45,978 nucleotides of DNA from an uncultured Saprospiraceae bacterium (lineage in GTDB: Bacteria > Bacteroidota > Bacteroidia > Chitinophagales > Saprospiraceae): NCBI GenBank assembly GCA_938015435.1, contig CALLPN010000033.1:1-45978 (forward strand), read 5' to 3'. Shown here piece after piece: positions 7,411 through 16,944 of the stretch. Within the stretch, counting starts at the first letter, position 1, and the number at the start of each line of letters is the position of its first letter. The notes beneath the pieces are model-generated. The model saw only the letters and a program-made list of their open reading frames with translations, was not told the origin of the DNA and made no database searches. The translations under genes were made by a program, and so were the position numbers.

Positions 7411-8583
7411 TTACTTTAATCTCACTTCTTGTCCTTCAAGTAATGTTTGTAGTCCAGCCACAGCTATTTTTTGACCAACTGACAATCCTTTAATCACTTC
7501 AAATCCTTCTGTACTCAATTTTCCAACAGTTACAGGTCGTTTTTTAACTTTAGTTATGCTGTTATTCTCTTCTATTAGAAATACAAAATTCCCATTAGCA
7601 TCTTCGCCTACCGAAGCTGCTGGAATTACAATTGATTTTGAATTAGAAGGCTTGCTGTCAAGCTGAAAAGTAACATTAGCCGCCATTCCCGGTCTGATTA
7701 GGTTTGAGTTGCTAATGCTGACAATTACAGGGTATGTAGGCGAATTTCCTGATGCGAATGCTACCTTTTCAATTTCTCCTTGAAATGTTTCATTGGGTAT
7801 AGATGGTAGCTCCACCGTTACCTTGTTGCCTTTTGCGAAATTATTAATTAGCACCTCTGGAATGCCTACTTGGATTTCTGGGTTACCATCACTACTTAGT
7901 AATGCTATAGGGCTTCCAGCAGCCACGCCTTCATTAGACTCTACCATAAGATTAGTGATTATCCCATCCATAGGAGCATAGAGTTTGGTGTAGTTTGCTT
8001 GATTGCCAGCTGCCAACACTTGCTTGTTTGCAGTAGTTACTTGTGTTTCCGCAGATCTAAGTTGGGCTTTGGAAGCATCATGTTGAGCTTTCGCAGAAGC
8101 TAAACTTGCTTTCGCTTTTTGAAATTCACTTATCGCTATACTATTATTCTCATACAGTTTTTCCATTCTTTCAAAATTAGCACGAGAGTTGATTAATTGA
8201 CTCTCATTACTTTTTACGTTGGCTTGAGCACTTTGAACGTTAGCTTCTAATCCTTTCTTTTGTGATTTTGCCTGATCCGTTTGTATGATATAATCTATTG
8301 GGTCTATACTTGCAATTAGTTGGCCTTTCTTCACTCGGTCACCTAATTCTATTGCGACTGTGTTTAATGTTCCACCTACTTTGAAACTTAATTTAGTTTC
8401 GTGTTCGGCTTTTACTACACCAGGAAAACTATGTATTTTACTACCAGTCGAATGACCAACTTCTATATACTTCACTGGTTTTACATTGATTACTTGTTCT
8501 TGCACGTTTTCATTACAAGAATACAAAGAAAGCATTGCGATGAGGAAAACGAATATTGAATTTATTGTTTTAGTATATTTCAT
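7411..8583 (-). CDS. RND efflux periplasmic adaptor (HlyD/MFP family) lipoprotein
   Basis: About 390 residues from ATG 8583, which I prefer to 8601 because it starts directly at a lipoprotein signal peptide ending in the lipobox LYSC. A biotinyl-lipoyl-like domain flanks a long coiled-coil hairpin (roughly residues 95-200, rich in Ala, Gln and Lys, with repeated AQAN/SAKAQ patterns). It is followed by the beta-barrel part and a membrane-proximal domain ending EGQEVRLK. The lipid anchor would hold it to the inner membrane, where it bridges the permease and the TolC-type protein. It lies between those two genes on the same strand. Confidence 0.92.
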   Translation of the reverse strand: MKYTKTINSIFVFLIAMLSLYSCNENVQEQVINVKPVKYIEVGHSTGSKIHSFPGVVKAEHETKLSFKVGGTLNTVAIELGDRVKKGQLIASIDPIDYIIQTDQAKSQKKGLEANVQSAQANVKSNESQLINSRANFERMEKLYENNSIAISEFQKAKASLASAKAQHDASKAQLRSAETQVTTANKQVLAAGNQANYTKLYAPMDGIITNLMVESNEGVAAGSPIALLSSDGNPEIQVGIPEVLINNFAKGNKVTVELPSIPNETFQGEIEKVAFASGNSPTYPVIVSISNSNLIRPGMAANVTFQLDSKPSNSKSIVIPAASVGEDANGNFVFLIEENNSITKVKKRPVTVGKLSTEGFEVIKGLSVGQKIAVAGLQTLLEGQEVRLK

Positions 8584-8627
8584 TTGATATTGGATTTTCA
8601 ATGTTGGAATTAGTAATAATGATTGCT

Positions 8628-10958
8628 TTATTTCTCTGCGAAATAAATTTGAACTTTATTGAAAAAATCTTTTTGCTTCTCAGGAGTGGCTAAGAAATTA
8701 AAATAACCAATGGAGCGTTCAAGTTTGAGAAAGTCTTGAATGAATGCATACACTGCATTAGTGGCTTGTAATTCAGTAGCCAATGAATTACTTTGTGCAT
8801 CTATTAAAGTAGTGATGTTAGTTTGACCAGCAGAATAGGCGTATTGGACTATCATGAAATTCCGATTGGACGACTCAGCCGCTTGCTTTGATAAGCTCAT
8901 TCTTGAGAAAGACGCACCTACATTTTCTAAACTAGATCTGATGAGTAATTCTAGTTGATTTTCCGTGTTGCTTCTAGTGTCCTCAAGCTGAATAACACTT
9001 AGTTTGGATTGTTCGATTAGTTTTTTTCGCTTATTTCCTTGGAAGATTGGGTGAGATACGGTTACACCTACATCCCAGAGAATTGAATTGTCCAATGAAG
9101 GTAGTCCCTCAGGCACGTTGTACTTTTCTATTACTCTATTAGATGATCCATTGAGTACTACTGATGGAAGAAACAATGCCCTTTGACGTGATAACTGCAG
9201 TCGGTTTTGAATTCTTAATCCCAGATCTATTTGAGCCAGCTCTGGTAAATTATCTTTGGCATATCCAACTAGAAAATTTGAAAACTTTTCAAGATTTCCA
9301 TAGTCATTCAGATAGACCATTCTATCGTCAGAAAAAATGAGCATTGATTCTGCGATTGTAGTTTCTGTGATATCAAGAGGATCGTTTATGTTTCGATTAA
9401 GTAGTTGGTTTAATCGAAATTTTGCTTGTCGTAAACTAGCATATGCATTGTTTAGTTCTATATTGGCATTAGCAGACTCTGCCTCCCAACGATTAATATC
9501 TGATGAGCCTGAAATACCAATTGATTCTTTTGCTTTAGCAATGTTAAAATTATCCTTATTCCGTTTTACATTTTGCTGTTGAATATTCAAATTGTTTTTT
9601 GCAAATAGAATATTCATATATGCTGTAGTTACATCTATGATTACATCTAATTGAGTTTGGAGTAACTGTTTCACTTCTCCTTCTTTGAGTAGTTTTTGTA
9701 TAGCAACATTAGCTAAGATAGGCTCACTAAATATTATTTGTGAAGCACTACCTCCTACGACCCAATTTGCTCTACCTTGCGCTCCTTGTCGAGAGAAGGC
9801 AGTAGTTTCATCTATCGCAGAAAGATTAGTAAAAACATCCACTCTTGGTAGTAAATCCGATTTTGCTATTCCTATTTCAGTATCTGCAATATTGATGTCA
9901 GTGGCTTGAATAATTATTTCTAAGTTGCTTTCTAAAGCTTCTGCAATTGATTTTCGTAAAGTTAGTTTTTCAGCTGATTGATCATTGTTAAGATTGACTC
10001 TAGTGGATTTAGCCATAATATCAAAACTAGGGTAGATATCTATTTGACGAGCAGTTTTCATATTTATAATGAGATTTTCCCCATATGTTTGCATTTCTAC
10101 AGGTAAGCTAGCCACTTGAGTACCATCAGCTATTTTCATGATAGTGAGAGCAATTCGACGTGGGATCTTCTGTATGTTTTCTTCAGTTTCATATCCGGCT
10201 AAAGCTCCGGCAGCGATATTCTGTTCTCCTAATAGCGCTGCCGATGGAAATTTGTTCTTATTTATTTCTTGAAATACTATTTCGGTTTGTTGAGCATTCT
10301 TTCCTAAATGAGGTAATGCGTATACTGCAGTCTTAGTATCTTTTAATAGATTTAACTTCTCGCTAATGTCATCTGAATAGTATATGCTATTAATAGTGAT
10401 TTCCTTTCCATTAAGGTATTTAGTAAATAGCTCACTTATGAATGAAGTAGCACCAATCGTGCGCTTTTCGCTTAGTACTACTAAGTTATCATATGGTTTT
10501 ATCTCGTAGAGTATATTTAGATCTCGTTTGATATCAAAAGGCGACTCTATATATGTAAAGTTGTCAATACCTGATGTGCCTTCTTCAGTCTTTTTTAATC
10601 CTTGTAAATCTGGATCTATAACTATAGAGGCAATAGTTGGTTTAGAGTATTTCTTTATACTTATGGCATGGTTGGTGGCATTGATACCGATAGCCACTAC
10701 AATATCGTTTTTAGAGTATGCAACGGTAAATAACTCAGAAATGTCAATATTGCTTTCGGTAATATTATAACTATTAAATTTAATTTGATAGTTAAATTTA
10801 AGTAGCGATGTTATTTCACTTTCAATGCTTTGTTGATACTCTAGTTCTCTTTCACTCTCAGGAGTATTGTCATTTATTAATGCAATATTGATAAGTGTTT
10901 GAGCTTCTATCGAAAATATGATCAACGCAAAGGAAAGGAGTAGTATGGTTTTTTTCAT
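8628..10958 (-). CDS. TolC-family outer membrane efflux protein fused to an ABC substrate-binding-like domain
   Basis: At 776 residues it is much longer than an ordinary TolC protein (430-490). Residues 1-19 are a signal peptide. About 20-330 resemble the ABC_sub_bind (TrpX-like) periplasmic binding fold: VAIGINATNHA, then a DPDLQGL segment, a central KPYDNLVVLSE strand, GEQNIAAGALAGYE, and NLIINMKTARQIDIYPSFDI, matching the family's closing 'INLKTAKALG' block. From about 335 (LRKSIAEALESNLEIIIQAT) to the end are the two OEP repeats of TolC. The gene follows the TetR gene and precedes the adaptor. The added domain may gate the tunnel or capture substrate in the periplasm; that role is inference. 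Confidence 0.85.
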   Translation of the reverse strand: MKKTILLLSFALIIFSIEAQTLINIALINDNTPESERELEYQQSIESEITSLLKFNYQIKFNSYNITESNIDISELFTVAYSKNDIVVAIGINATNHAISIKKYSKPTIASIVIDPDLQGLKKTEEGTSGIDNFTYIESPFDIKRDLNILYEIKPYDNLVVLSEKRTIGATSFISELFTKYLNGKEITINSIYYSDDISEKLNLLKDTKTAVYALPHLGKNAQQTEIVFQEINKNKFPSAALLGEQNIAAGALAGYETEENIQKIPRRIALTIMKIADGTQVASLPVEMQTYGENLIINMKTARQIDIYPSFDIMAKSTRVNLNNDQSAEKLTLRKSIAEALESNLEIIIQATDINIADTEIGIAKSDLLPRVDVFTNLSAIDETTAFSRQGAQGRANWVVGGSASQIIFSEPILANVAIQKLLKEGEVKQLLQTQLDVIIDVTTAYMNILFAKNNLNIQQQNVKRNKDNFNIAKAKESIGISGSSDINRWEAESANANIELNNAYASLRQAKFRLNQLLNRNINDPLDITETTIAESMLIFSDDRMVYLNDYGNLEKFSNFLVGYAKDNLPELAQIDLGLRIQNRLQLSRQRALFLPSVVLNGSSNRVIEKYNVPEGLPSLDNSILWDVGVTVSHPIFQGNKRKKLIEQSKLSVIQLEDTRSNTENQLELLIRSSLENVGASFSRMSLSKQAAESSNRNFMIVQYAYSAGQTNITTLIDAQSNSLATELQATNAVYAFIQDFLKLERSIGYFNFLATPEKQKDFFNKVQIYFAEK

Positions 10959-11017
10959 TTTATGTTTCTAAGTTGGTTAACAGCTAACTTTATTACGAGA
11001 TATTCTTTCTGATTTTT

Positions 11018-11599
11018 CTATTGTACATGCTTGATGGCGGACCAGACCATGTCAAAGCTTTTGATAATTGTTTTTTGTGTGACTACGAGTCTTTCCTTAT
11101 TATGAAAATCGGCCAGTTTGTTAGTAGTTCCATATAACATGGCGAGCATGATATCTATATGGATATCTTCTTTAAGCATTTTATTTTCTTGCCCATCTTT
11201 AAGTACATCAAATATACTTTTACCGACTATATCCATTTGTTTGGAATGTTCGGCTTTAAAAAACGGAGATCTCACGAATTGTTGTAAAAATGAGTACTGG
11301 TCGGCATCATCTATTTTTGAAGTAATCATATAATTATATAGCCCAAACAATCTTTGTTTGTAGATGGTGTCATTTATTGTAGTACTGACATAGCGTTCTA
11401 TTATATTTTTTGCTGTGTAGAAAAACGTACTCAATAATAGATCTTCTTTGTTTTTGAAGTAGATGTATAGATTTGAGGGTGATATTTTAACATCCTTAGC
11501 CACTATTGACATCTTTACCGCAGATAGTCCTGCTGTATAAACTATACGAATCGTAGCATCCTTTATTCGCTTCTCTTTGAGGGGATCTTTTAATTTCAT
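11018..11599 (-). CDS. TetR-family transcriptional regulator of the efflux operon
   Basis: A 193-residue protein from ATG 11599; the longer frame from 11626 would begin at the edge of the palindromic operator candidate, so the inner start is preferred. The N-terminal helix-turn-helix spans about residues 10-55, with I-V-A-K-D-V-K-I-S-P-S-N-L-Y-I-Y-F-K-N-K-E-D-L as recognition helix and the conserved Y-F-x-x-K-E-D. The C-terminal ligand domain is all helical and variable. As first gene of the TetR-TolC-HlyD-RND series it probably represses the set and is induced by a pump substrate. Confidence 0.88.
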   Translation of the reverse strand: MKLKDPLKEKRIKDATIRIVYTAGLSAVKMSIVAKDVKISPSNLYIYFKNKEDLLLSTFFYTAKNIIERYVSTTINDTIYKQRLFGLYNYMITSKIDDADQYSFLQQFVRSPFFKAEHSKQMDIVGKSIFDVLKDGQENKMLKEDIHIDIMLAMLYGTTNKLADFHNKERLVVTQKTIIKSFDMVWSAIKHVQ

Positions 11600-11646
11600 G
11601 GTACGAAGGTATAATAAATATCCCATAAAAGAATAAATATTCTTTT
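11600..11646 (-). promoter_or_regulatory. Probable TetR operator and efflux-operon promoter
   Basis: AAAAGAATA (11627-11635), two bases, then TATTCTTTT (11638-11646) is a perfect 9-bp inverted repeat just upstream of the TetR gene. On the minus strand a TACCTTCG sequence (11604-11611 on the plus strand as CGAAGGTA) resembles the Bacteroidota -7 box TAnnTTTG, placing the palindrome over the spacer and -33 region. This is a typical autoregulatory TetR site. A plus-strand TACCTTTG at 11660-11667 could drive a divergent transcript. Both roles are inferred. Confidence 0.5.
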
Positions 11647-11937
11647 ATAAATATTTTTGTACCTTTGTATTCATACACGTTAGAGGGAGTAGTAAGTATT
11701 ATCATTTTATCAATTTAATACGCTCTCTGATTGCACAGAAATGGAAATAGTCTACCCTAATTATATATATAGTATCGAAAGTAAACTTAAAAATAGACTA
11801 GTCAGAAGATTCGGATTTTTGACCCTAAAAGAAAAAAAGTGACATTATTTAATCACGTTGCACTTACTAGTTGATCCTGCAACATTTACTATCTAATGTA
11901 TTATCAATATTATTACTTAATTGATAAATTAGTGAAC
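11647..11937. other. Intergenic region between TetR and the large outer-membrane gene
   Basis: About 290 AT-rich bases with no credible gene. It contains the plus-strand TACCTTTG box near its left end (11660-11667) and nothing else I can name. Confidence 0.5.
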
Positions 11938-14900
11938 ATGAATTTGAATAACATATACGTACTATCGCTAATCGCAATCTTATTTAGCATATCTATTCAG
12001 TTAAATGGTCAATATTCAATTGATGACCATAAAGTATTTTTACTCGGAAACTTAGAAGAATTGGATGTAAACTCTGATTATTTTAAGAATCTGGCATCCG
12101 AGATCAAATCTACAAGTGTGGGTTATACTGTTGTAGTTAATGGTGATTTTGTAGGACCTAGTGGCCTGTCTATACCTGCTGATAAGAAAGAGTTAGATAG
12201 GGTAGATGCACTTATTTCGTTAAGCAGAAAGAAAGGTAAGGTAGTTTTTATTCCTGGAGATAAAGAATGGGATAACTCTGGCGATGATGGCAAAAAGAAA
12301 TTGGCTGCTTTAGAAAAATACTTTGATAAGAATGGTGGAAAAAATGTAGAGTTCTACCCTCGGAATAATTGTCTTGGGCCTGAAATTCTTGAATTAAATG
12401 ATCATGTACAATTACTTACAATCAATTCGCAATGGTTGCTACAAGAGAATCGAATAGAAGAAGAAGATGGGAAGTGTAAGTTTCTAACTGAAAGAGAATT
12501 ATGGAGTGAACTGACTGATTTTTTAGTCAAGAGTGATAATAAGAACTTAATCGTAGCTATTCACCATCCGATAGTTTCATATGGACAATACGCAGGTTGC
12601 AAATTAGGCGGTATGCATTTGTTTCCGCCAATATATGGATCATTTAAAGCTGCTTTTCACAAAAATATAGGTGGCGCAAAGGACTTGCAAAATGAAAAAT
12701 TGGCTGTATTTAGACATAGATTACATACCATAACGGAAGATATAGATGGTATAATATTTATTTCAGGTCACGAATATGATTTACAGATAATTAAGAGTGA
12801 TGGCAATTATCATGTTAACAGTGGATCATTAGTTAAATCACGACCTGTAGGGAGAGAAGAAGGAACTATATTTAGTAAGAATACCAACGGTTATATAGAA
12901 TTAGATTTAAAAGGTGACGGAGAAGTTACGGCTACTGCAGTTGAGACAAAGTATGGAAAACTGAATAAAATTTTTAGCCAGAAACTGTTTGGCAGTCCAT
13001 GTAACGATAACGACAAATTTTCTGTTTTACCTAATCCTTCCTATAATCCTTGTCCTCAAGAGGGAATAGAAAATCTCAATGTAGAAATTCCAGAACCAGG
13101 AGTTGCTATTGCCAGTACTGATTACAATAAAGGTCCTGGAACGATGTATAGATCGACATGGGGACAACCTGTAAAGGATATTCCTTACCTAGATATTGGT
13201 AGATACGAAGGAGGACTTACTATTTATAAAGCAGGTGGAGCTGGAGAAACGTCTTCTGTGAAATTCAAAACTAAAGATGGAAGAAAAATAGCATTTAGGT
13301 CAGTAGATAAAGAACCGCAAACTAGATTTTCTTCAGAACTCGAAAATAGCCTTGTAGGGCGTGTTACTAAAGATTTGAATGCACATCAGCATCCCTACGG
13401 TTCATTGGTTGCTAAAGATTTTGCAGAAAAGCTAGACCTTACGCATACAAACCCAAAATTATATTTAATGCCTGATGACCCAAGGTTAGGGATTTATCAA
13501 GAGCAATTTGCTGGGATGCTCGGTTTTGTAGAAACGAAACCTTATGGTGCGAAAGACGGAAAACCTGGTTCCAAGGGCGCAACAGATATTGTATCTTCTT
13601 ACAAAATGTATAAAAAATTACTCAATAAAAAGAATGTGAAATTTGATCAGGAATCGTATATAAATTCTAGATTATTAGATATGTGGCTTGGAGATTGGGA
13701 TAGACATGATGACAACTGGGCTTGGTTGGAATATGAAGGCGAAGACGAAACGTTATATAAGGCATTTCCTAAGGATAAAGATAAAGTTTTCGCAATATTT
13801 GATGGAATCTATAGAATTATGGATACGAATTATGTTCCTCTTTATAGGACCTCATTTAAAGATAATTATGATGGCCTCATAAGATTGAATTACCGATGTA
13901 AGGATAAAGATAGATGGTTGCTTAGTTCACTTACTAAAAAGGATTGGCAGAAGCAGGTAGATTACTTTTTATCCGTTATGGATAATGCGACTATTGACGA
14001 AGCCTTGTTAAATATGCCAACAGAAATACAAGCATTGACGTCAGCCGATATTAAAAGAACATTGATTATCAGAAAAGAATTAATGCCAGAGGCCATAGAT
14101 GAGTATTATAAAGTATTGGCAAAATCCATTTATGTTGTGGGAACAAATAATAGAGAACAATTTGATCTTGTAAGACAAGCCAATGGAGATGTTCAAGTTG
14201 CTGTTTATCAGATTTCAAAATCAGGAGAAAAGAAAAAAACAATCTATTCAAGGTTAGTAAAGAAATCTGAAACTGAAGAATTAATTTTATTTGGCTTGGG
14301 AAAGAAAGATGTTTTTGAAATTTCTGGAAGTGCTAATGAAAAGCTTCCAATTAGAATAGTTGGAGGTTCAGGTAAGGACTATATCAACGATACGTCTATT
14401 GTGCCTCGTGGGAAATCTACATTTGTCTATGCTAAAAATGATAAAGATGAAATGAATCTCGGTGAGACTGGGAAGTTTTTGAAAACTGAAAAAGATATAC
14501 TTTTCAACACGCAGAATATGTTTATGTATGATTACGGCCTTACACTGCCTAGCTTTGGATTCAACGCAGAAGATGGCTTTAATCTAGGGGTACTTCGCTT
14601 CAATACCAAGCAAGAATTTGGGAAAGAAGAATTTGGCAGTAAAACTAATTTAACAGCCAATATCACGTCCAATCTAAATGCAAGTCTTGCATATAAATTA
14701 ATAAAAAGAAGGATAGGCACATTATGGGATGTGCAGTTTGAATTATATGGAAATAGTAGGGATAGAAGTTATCAACATTTTTATGGATTGGGGAATGAAA
14801 CTATATACGACGATGATTTATTTAGAGATGATTTTTACAGAAACGATACCAGATTACTTGGAAGTATATTAGGCTTAACCAGAAGTTTTTGGGATAAATC

Positions 14901-15585
14901 ACATTTCACCACTTCACTAAGAGCTGAGTACAGAGATGTAAGTGCTAGTCCAGACGATGAAAATGATAATTCAATATACAATTTGTTTCCAGATCTCGAT
15001 GGGTTGGAAAGTAATACTTTGATAGGTTCTGATATGGAGTTATCTATAGATTTTACTGACCAAATAAATTTACCTACAAACGGAACTAGATTAAAACTTA
15101 ATAATTATACATTCTATAATACTGAAGAGGGACTGGATCTTGGTGGTAGGTTAGATGCAGAGGCTTCGATATATTCATCAGTAGGGGCAAAGTCTAGATT
15201 TACCTTTGGCTTAAGAGGTGGATATAGCACCACATATGGAGATGTTCCGTTTTATCAATTAAGTTCTTTGGGTCAGCGTAAAAATAACAGAGGACTAAGA
15301 AGAAATAGATTTGTTGGAGAATCAGCTGCATTTTATAATACCGAATTAAGGTTACATTTAGGAGATATAAAAAACTCTTTCATTCCTCTTAGTTTTGGTG
15401 TATTCGGATTGTATGATTCAGGGCGAGTTTGGATTGATGGTGAAACTTCCGATAAGTGGCATAATTCTTACGGCGCTGGAGTTTATATAGTACCTCTAGT
15501 TGAAACATTTAGTTTTAATCTAACTTTCGCTAAAAGTGATGTAGAAGGAAGTCTAATCGGTTTTGGATTTGGAGCATTGCTTTAA
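11938..15585 (+). CDS. Outer-membrane protein with metallophosphoesterase-like, atypical-kinase-like and surface-antigen barrel domains
   Basis: About 1215 residues. ATG 11938 is preferred to 11896 because it starts directly at a signal peptide (hydrophobic core, cut near LNG/QYS). Residues about 25-340 resemble calcineurin-type phosphoesterases: NGDF, FIPGDKEWD in place of PGNHEW, AIHHP and FISGHEYD. The first motif is degenerate (LLGNLEELD), so activity is doubtful. Residues about 420-700 look kinase-like: a glycine-rich KAGGAGE strand, then LGDWDRHDDNW with the D-R-H-x-x-N loop, then FAIFDG as a metal-binding Asp candidate. The last ~370 residues are an outer-membrane beta-barrel of the bacterial surface antigen type. 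The gene appears monocistronic. The phosphoesterase and barrel calls are fairly safe; the kinase likeness is inference. Confidence 0.8.
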   Translation: MNLNNIYVLSLIAILFSISIQLNGQYSIDDHKVFLLGNLEELDVNSDYFKNLASEIKSTSVGYTVVVNGDFVGPSGLSIPADKKELDRVDALISLSRKKGKVVFIPGDKEWDNSGDDGKKKLAALEKYFDKNGGKNVEFYPRNNCLGPEILELNDHVQLLTINSQWLLQENRIEEEDGKCKFLTERELWSELTDFLVKSDNKNLIVAIHHPIVSYGQYAGCKLGGMHLFPPIYGSFKAAFHKNIGGAKDLQNEKLAVFRHRLHTITEDIDGIIFISGHEYDLQIIKSDGNYHVNSGSLVKSRPVGREEGTIFSKNTNGYIELDLKGDGEVTATAVETKYGKLNKIFSQKLFGSPCNDNDKFSVLPNPSYNPCPQEGIENLNVEIPEPGVAIASTDYNKGPGTMYRSTWGQPVKDIPYLDIGRYEGGLTIYKAGGAGETSSVKFKTKDGRKIAFRSVDKEPQTRFSSELENSLVGRVTKDLNAHQHPYGSLVAKDFAEKLDLTHTNPKLYLMPDDPRLGIYQEQFAGMLGFVETKPYGAKDGKPGSKGATDIVSSYKMYKKLLNKKNVKFDQESYINSRLLDMWLGDWDRHDDNWAWLEYEGEDETLYKAFPKDKDKVFAIFDGIYRIMDTNYVPLYRTSFKDNYDGLIRLNYRCKDKDRWLLSSLTKKDWQKQVDYFLSVMDNATIDEALLNMPTEIQALTSADIKRTLIIRKELMPEAIDEYYKVLAKSIYVVGTNNREQFDLVRQANGDVQVAVYQISKSGEKKKTIYSRLVKKSETEELILFGLGKKDVFEISGSANEKLPIRIVGGSGKDYINDTSIVPRGKSTFVYAKNDKDEMNLGETGKFLKTEKDILFNTQNMFMYDYGLTLPSFGFNAEDGFNLGVLRFNTKQEFGKEEFGSKTNLTANITSNLNASLAYKLIKRRIGTLWDVQFELYGNSRDRSYQHFYGLGNETIYDDDLFRDDFYRNDTRLLGSILGLTRSFWDKSHFTTSLRAEYRDVSASPDDENDNSIYNLFPDLDGLESNTLIGSDMELSIDFTDQINLPTNGTRLKLNNYTFYNTEEGLDLGGRLDAEASIYSSVGAKSRFTFGLRGGYSTTYGDVPFYQLSSLGQRKNNRGLRRNRFVGESAAFYNTELRLHLGDIKNSFIPLSFGVFGLYDSGRVWIDGETSDKWHNSYGAGVYIVPLVETFSFNLTFAKSDVEGSLIGFGFGALL

Positions 15586-16317
15586 TGTTTTATTTATTCA
15601 TGCCATATTCTCGAAATAGTAAGCATTTGTAAACTTGGATTAACTATTTATAGTAGTTTTGTATTGAACAAAAGACGTTCATTTAACTACATCCATATAC
15701 ATTCTATAAGTGAGTAAATAGGGAGTAGATTAAGTAAAAATAATGTAAGTCACTGATATACAGTATACGTACTGAAAGAGTTCGAATCCTGATGGGATTC
15801 ATCTATTACTTTTTTCGTATCTTTCGAGAGTCAAACGGACACAAACGATATCAAGCGCTATGGGGAGAATTCGTGACCTCTAGCTATTTTAAGTTCGTAA
15901 CATCTTAAGGATCAGTAGATAAACAAATTAGGTTCGAATCCCTCCAGTCTCACTATCTTTCAGCGTTTTAGATTGTTAGGTATGGCGATTTTGTAGCTTT
16001 AAACTTAAGTGTGCCGTTAACTTATTACTGTTTGAGGACCATTGACAACTAATCGATTATCTATATATTATATTCATTGATTGTACGAAATAATATGTTT
16101 GTCAGTTCTACAATATATTCATGTCTGTATTTACACAATACTTTTTCTTCAGAGATAACCACGTCTACCGAATCTTCTCCTTTTAAATCAATTGTTTTTT
16201 TAGTATAGGTAGCTTATCTACAGTCTGTTATGTTTTAAGCTTTTTTAGTGGATCGTTTGTTAGCATATAATGTTTCTGTGTAGTCTGAAATTTTAATGGT
16301 CTCAGCCGTTAGTGAAA
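15586..16317. other. Gene-free, probably decayed stretch
   Basis: Over 700 bases hold no credible reading frame. A hairpin GAATCC-TGATG-GGATTC (15784-15800), followed after a few bases by a T-run, could be a distant terminator for the preceding gene. Two short sequences, near 15780 and 15922-15950, contain GTTCGAATCC like a tRNA or tmRNA T-loop, but neither has a complete T-stem or a matching acceptor strand. They may be remnants of attachment sites of lost mobile elements. Confidence 0.5.
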
Positions 16318-16862
16318 TCTATGGACTTTCAGTCCACGACTTTAGTAATGACAAAGTATTAACTTTGGTGAATGGGTAAAAGACAAAGACGAGGATGTCA
16401 TACAGTTACATGGTTGACAGTTTATATCATATGAGTAACGAAGTATAGATATAAGGTATTGAAAGGAGATGTTCAAAAAAGGTGCAGAGAATTAATACGC
16501 CAGATATGTGAATCAGAAGATGTTGAAATATTAAAAGGGGTAGTAGGTAAGGATCATATTCAATTGCACATAGAATACCCACCAAAGAAGAACATAAGTG
16601 ACTTAGTGAAACGCTTAAAGGGAAGAAGTTCAAGGAGGCTTCAGGATGAGTATCCAATGTTAAAGAAGCGCTACTGGGGACGACATTTTTGGGCAATATG
16701 TTATGGTGCTTGGAGCACAGGAAATATAACTGACAAGATGGTAGAAGATTACCTAGAACACCATAGGAGGGATGAAGATAATACCGATAAAATTATACTC
16801 GAATAAGACTTTTAGTCTGCTTGTATTAAACCTATTCACTTTCAGTGCATAGTATTTAGTTC
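16318..16862 (+). mobile_element. IS200/IS605-type element (degenerate)
   Basis: The transposase pseudogene at 16372-16806 is flanked by the short subterminal hairpins expected of this group: TGGACT-TTC-AGTCCA at 16322-16336 on the left and CACT-TTC-AGTG at 16837-16847 on the right. The bases after each hairpin are also similar (CGACTTTAGT and ATAGTATTTAGT). A third hairpin, AGACT-TTT-AGTCT (16806-16818), overlaps the stop codon. These elements have no terminal inverted repeats and make no target duplication, so the boundaries are approximate. No tnpB accompanies it. Confidence 0.75.
16372..16806 (+). pseudogene. tnpA: IS200/IS605 TnpA (Y1 HUH transposase), interrupted by TGA
   Basis: ATG 16372 opens MGKRQRRGCHTVTWLTVYII, then an in-frame TGA (16432-16434) stands where relatives have TGG (Trp), and reading continues VTKYRYKVLKGDVQKR to the stop at 16806. 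That gives about 144 codons, the family length. Other hallmarks are present: LKGRSSRRLQ, KKRYWGRHFWAICYG, STGNITDKMV and EDYLEHH with the candidate catalytic Tyr. The HUH metal site reads DHIQLH instead of the usual DHVHLH, so the second His is Gln. With a nonsense codon and a damaged catalytic motif it is probably inactive, although a TTG at 16459 could start a shortened protein. Confidence 0.85.
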
Positions 16863-16944
16863 TTCCTACTATCCATTTAATTCTTGTACTTTGCTTAGGT
16901 ATAAGTGTCTCTATATTTGTATTAATAAAATAAATCCCTCAATC

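Noticed and set aside
15860..15890. Another TGTGACC-type promoter
   Set aside because: CGTGACC occurs but no TCTCTTT follows at the right distance and no gene starts nearby.
15780..15955. tRNA or tmRNA gene
   Set aside because: T-loop-like words are present but the T-stems do not pair, and no acceptor, D-arm or anticodon arm can be built.
16427..16696. Minus-strand frame across the IS200 transposase
   Set aside because: Antisense to a recognisable transposase; no family match.
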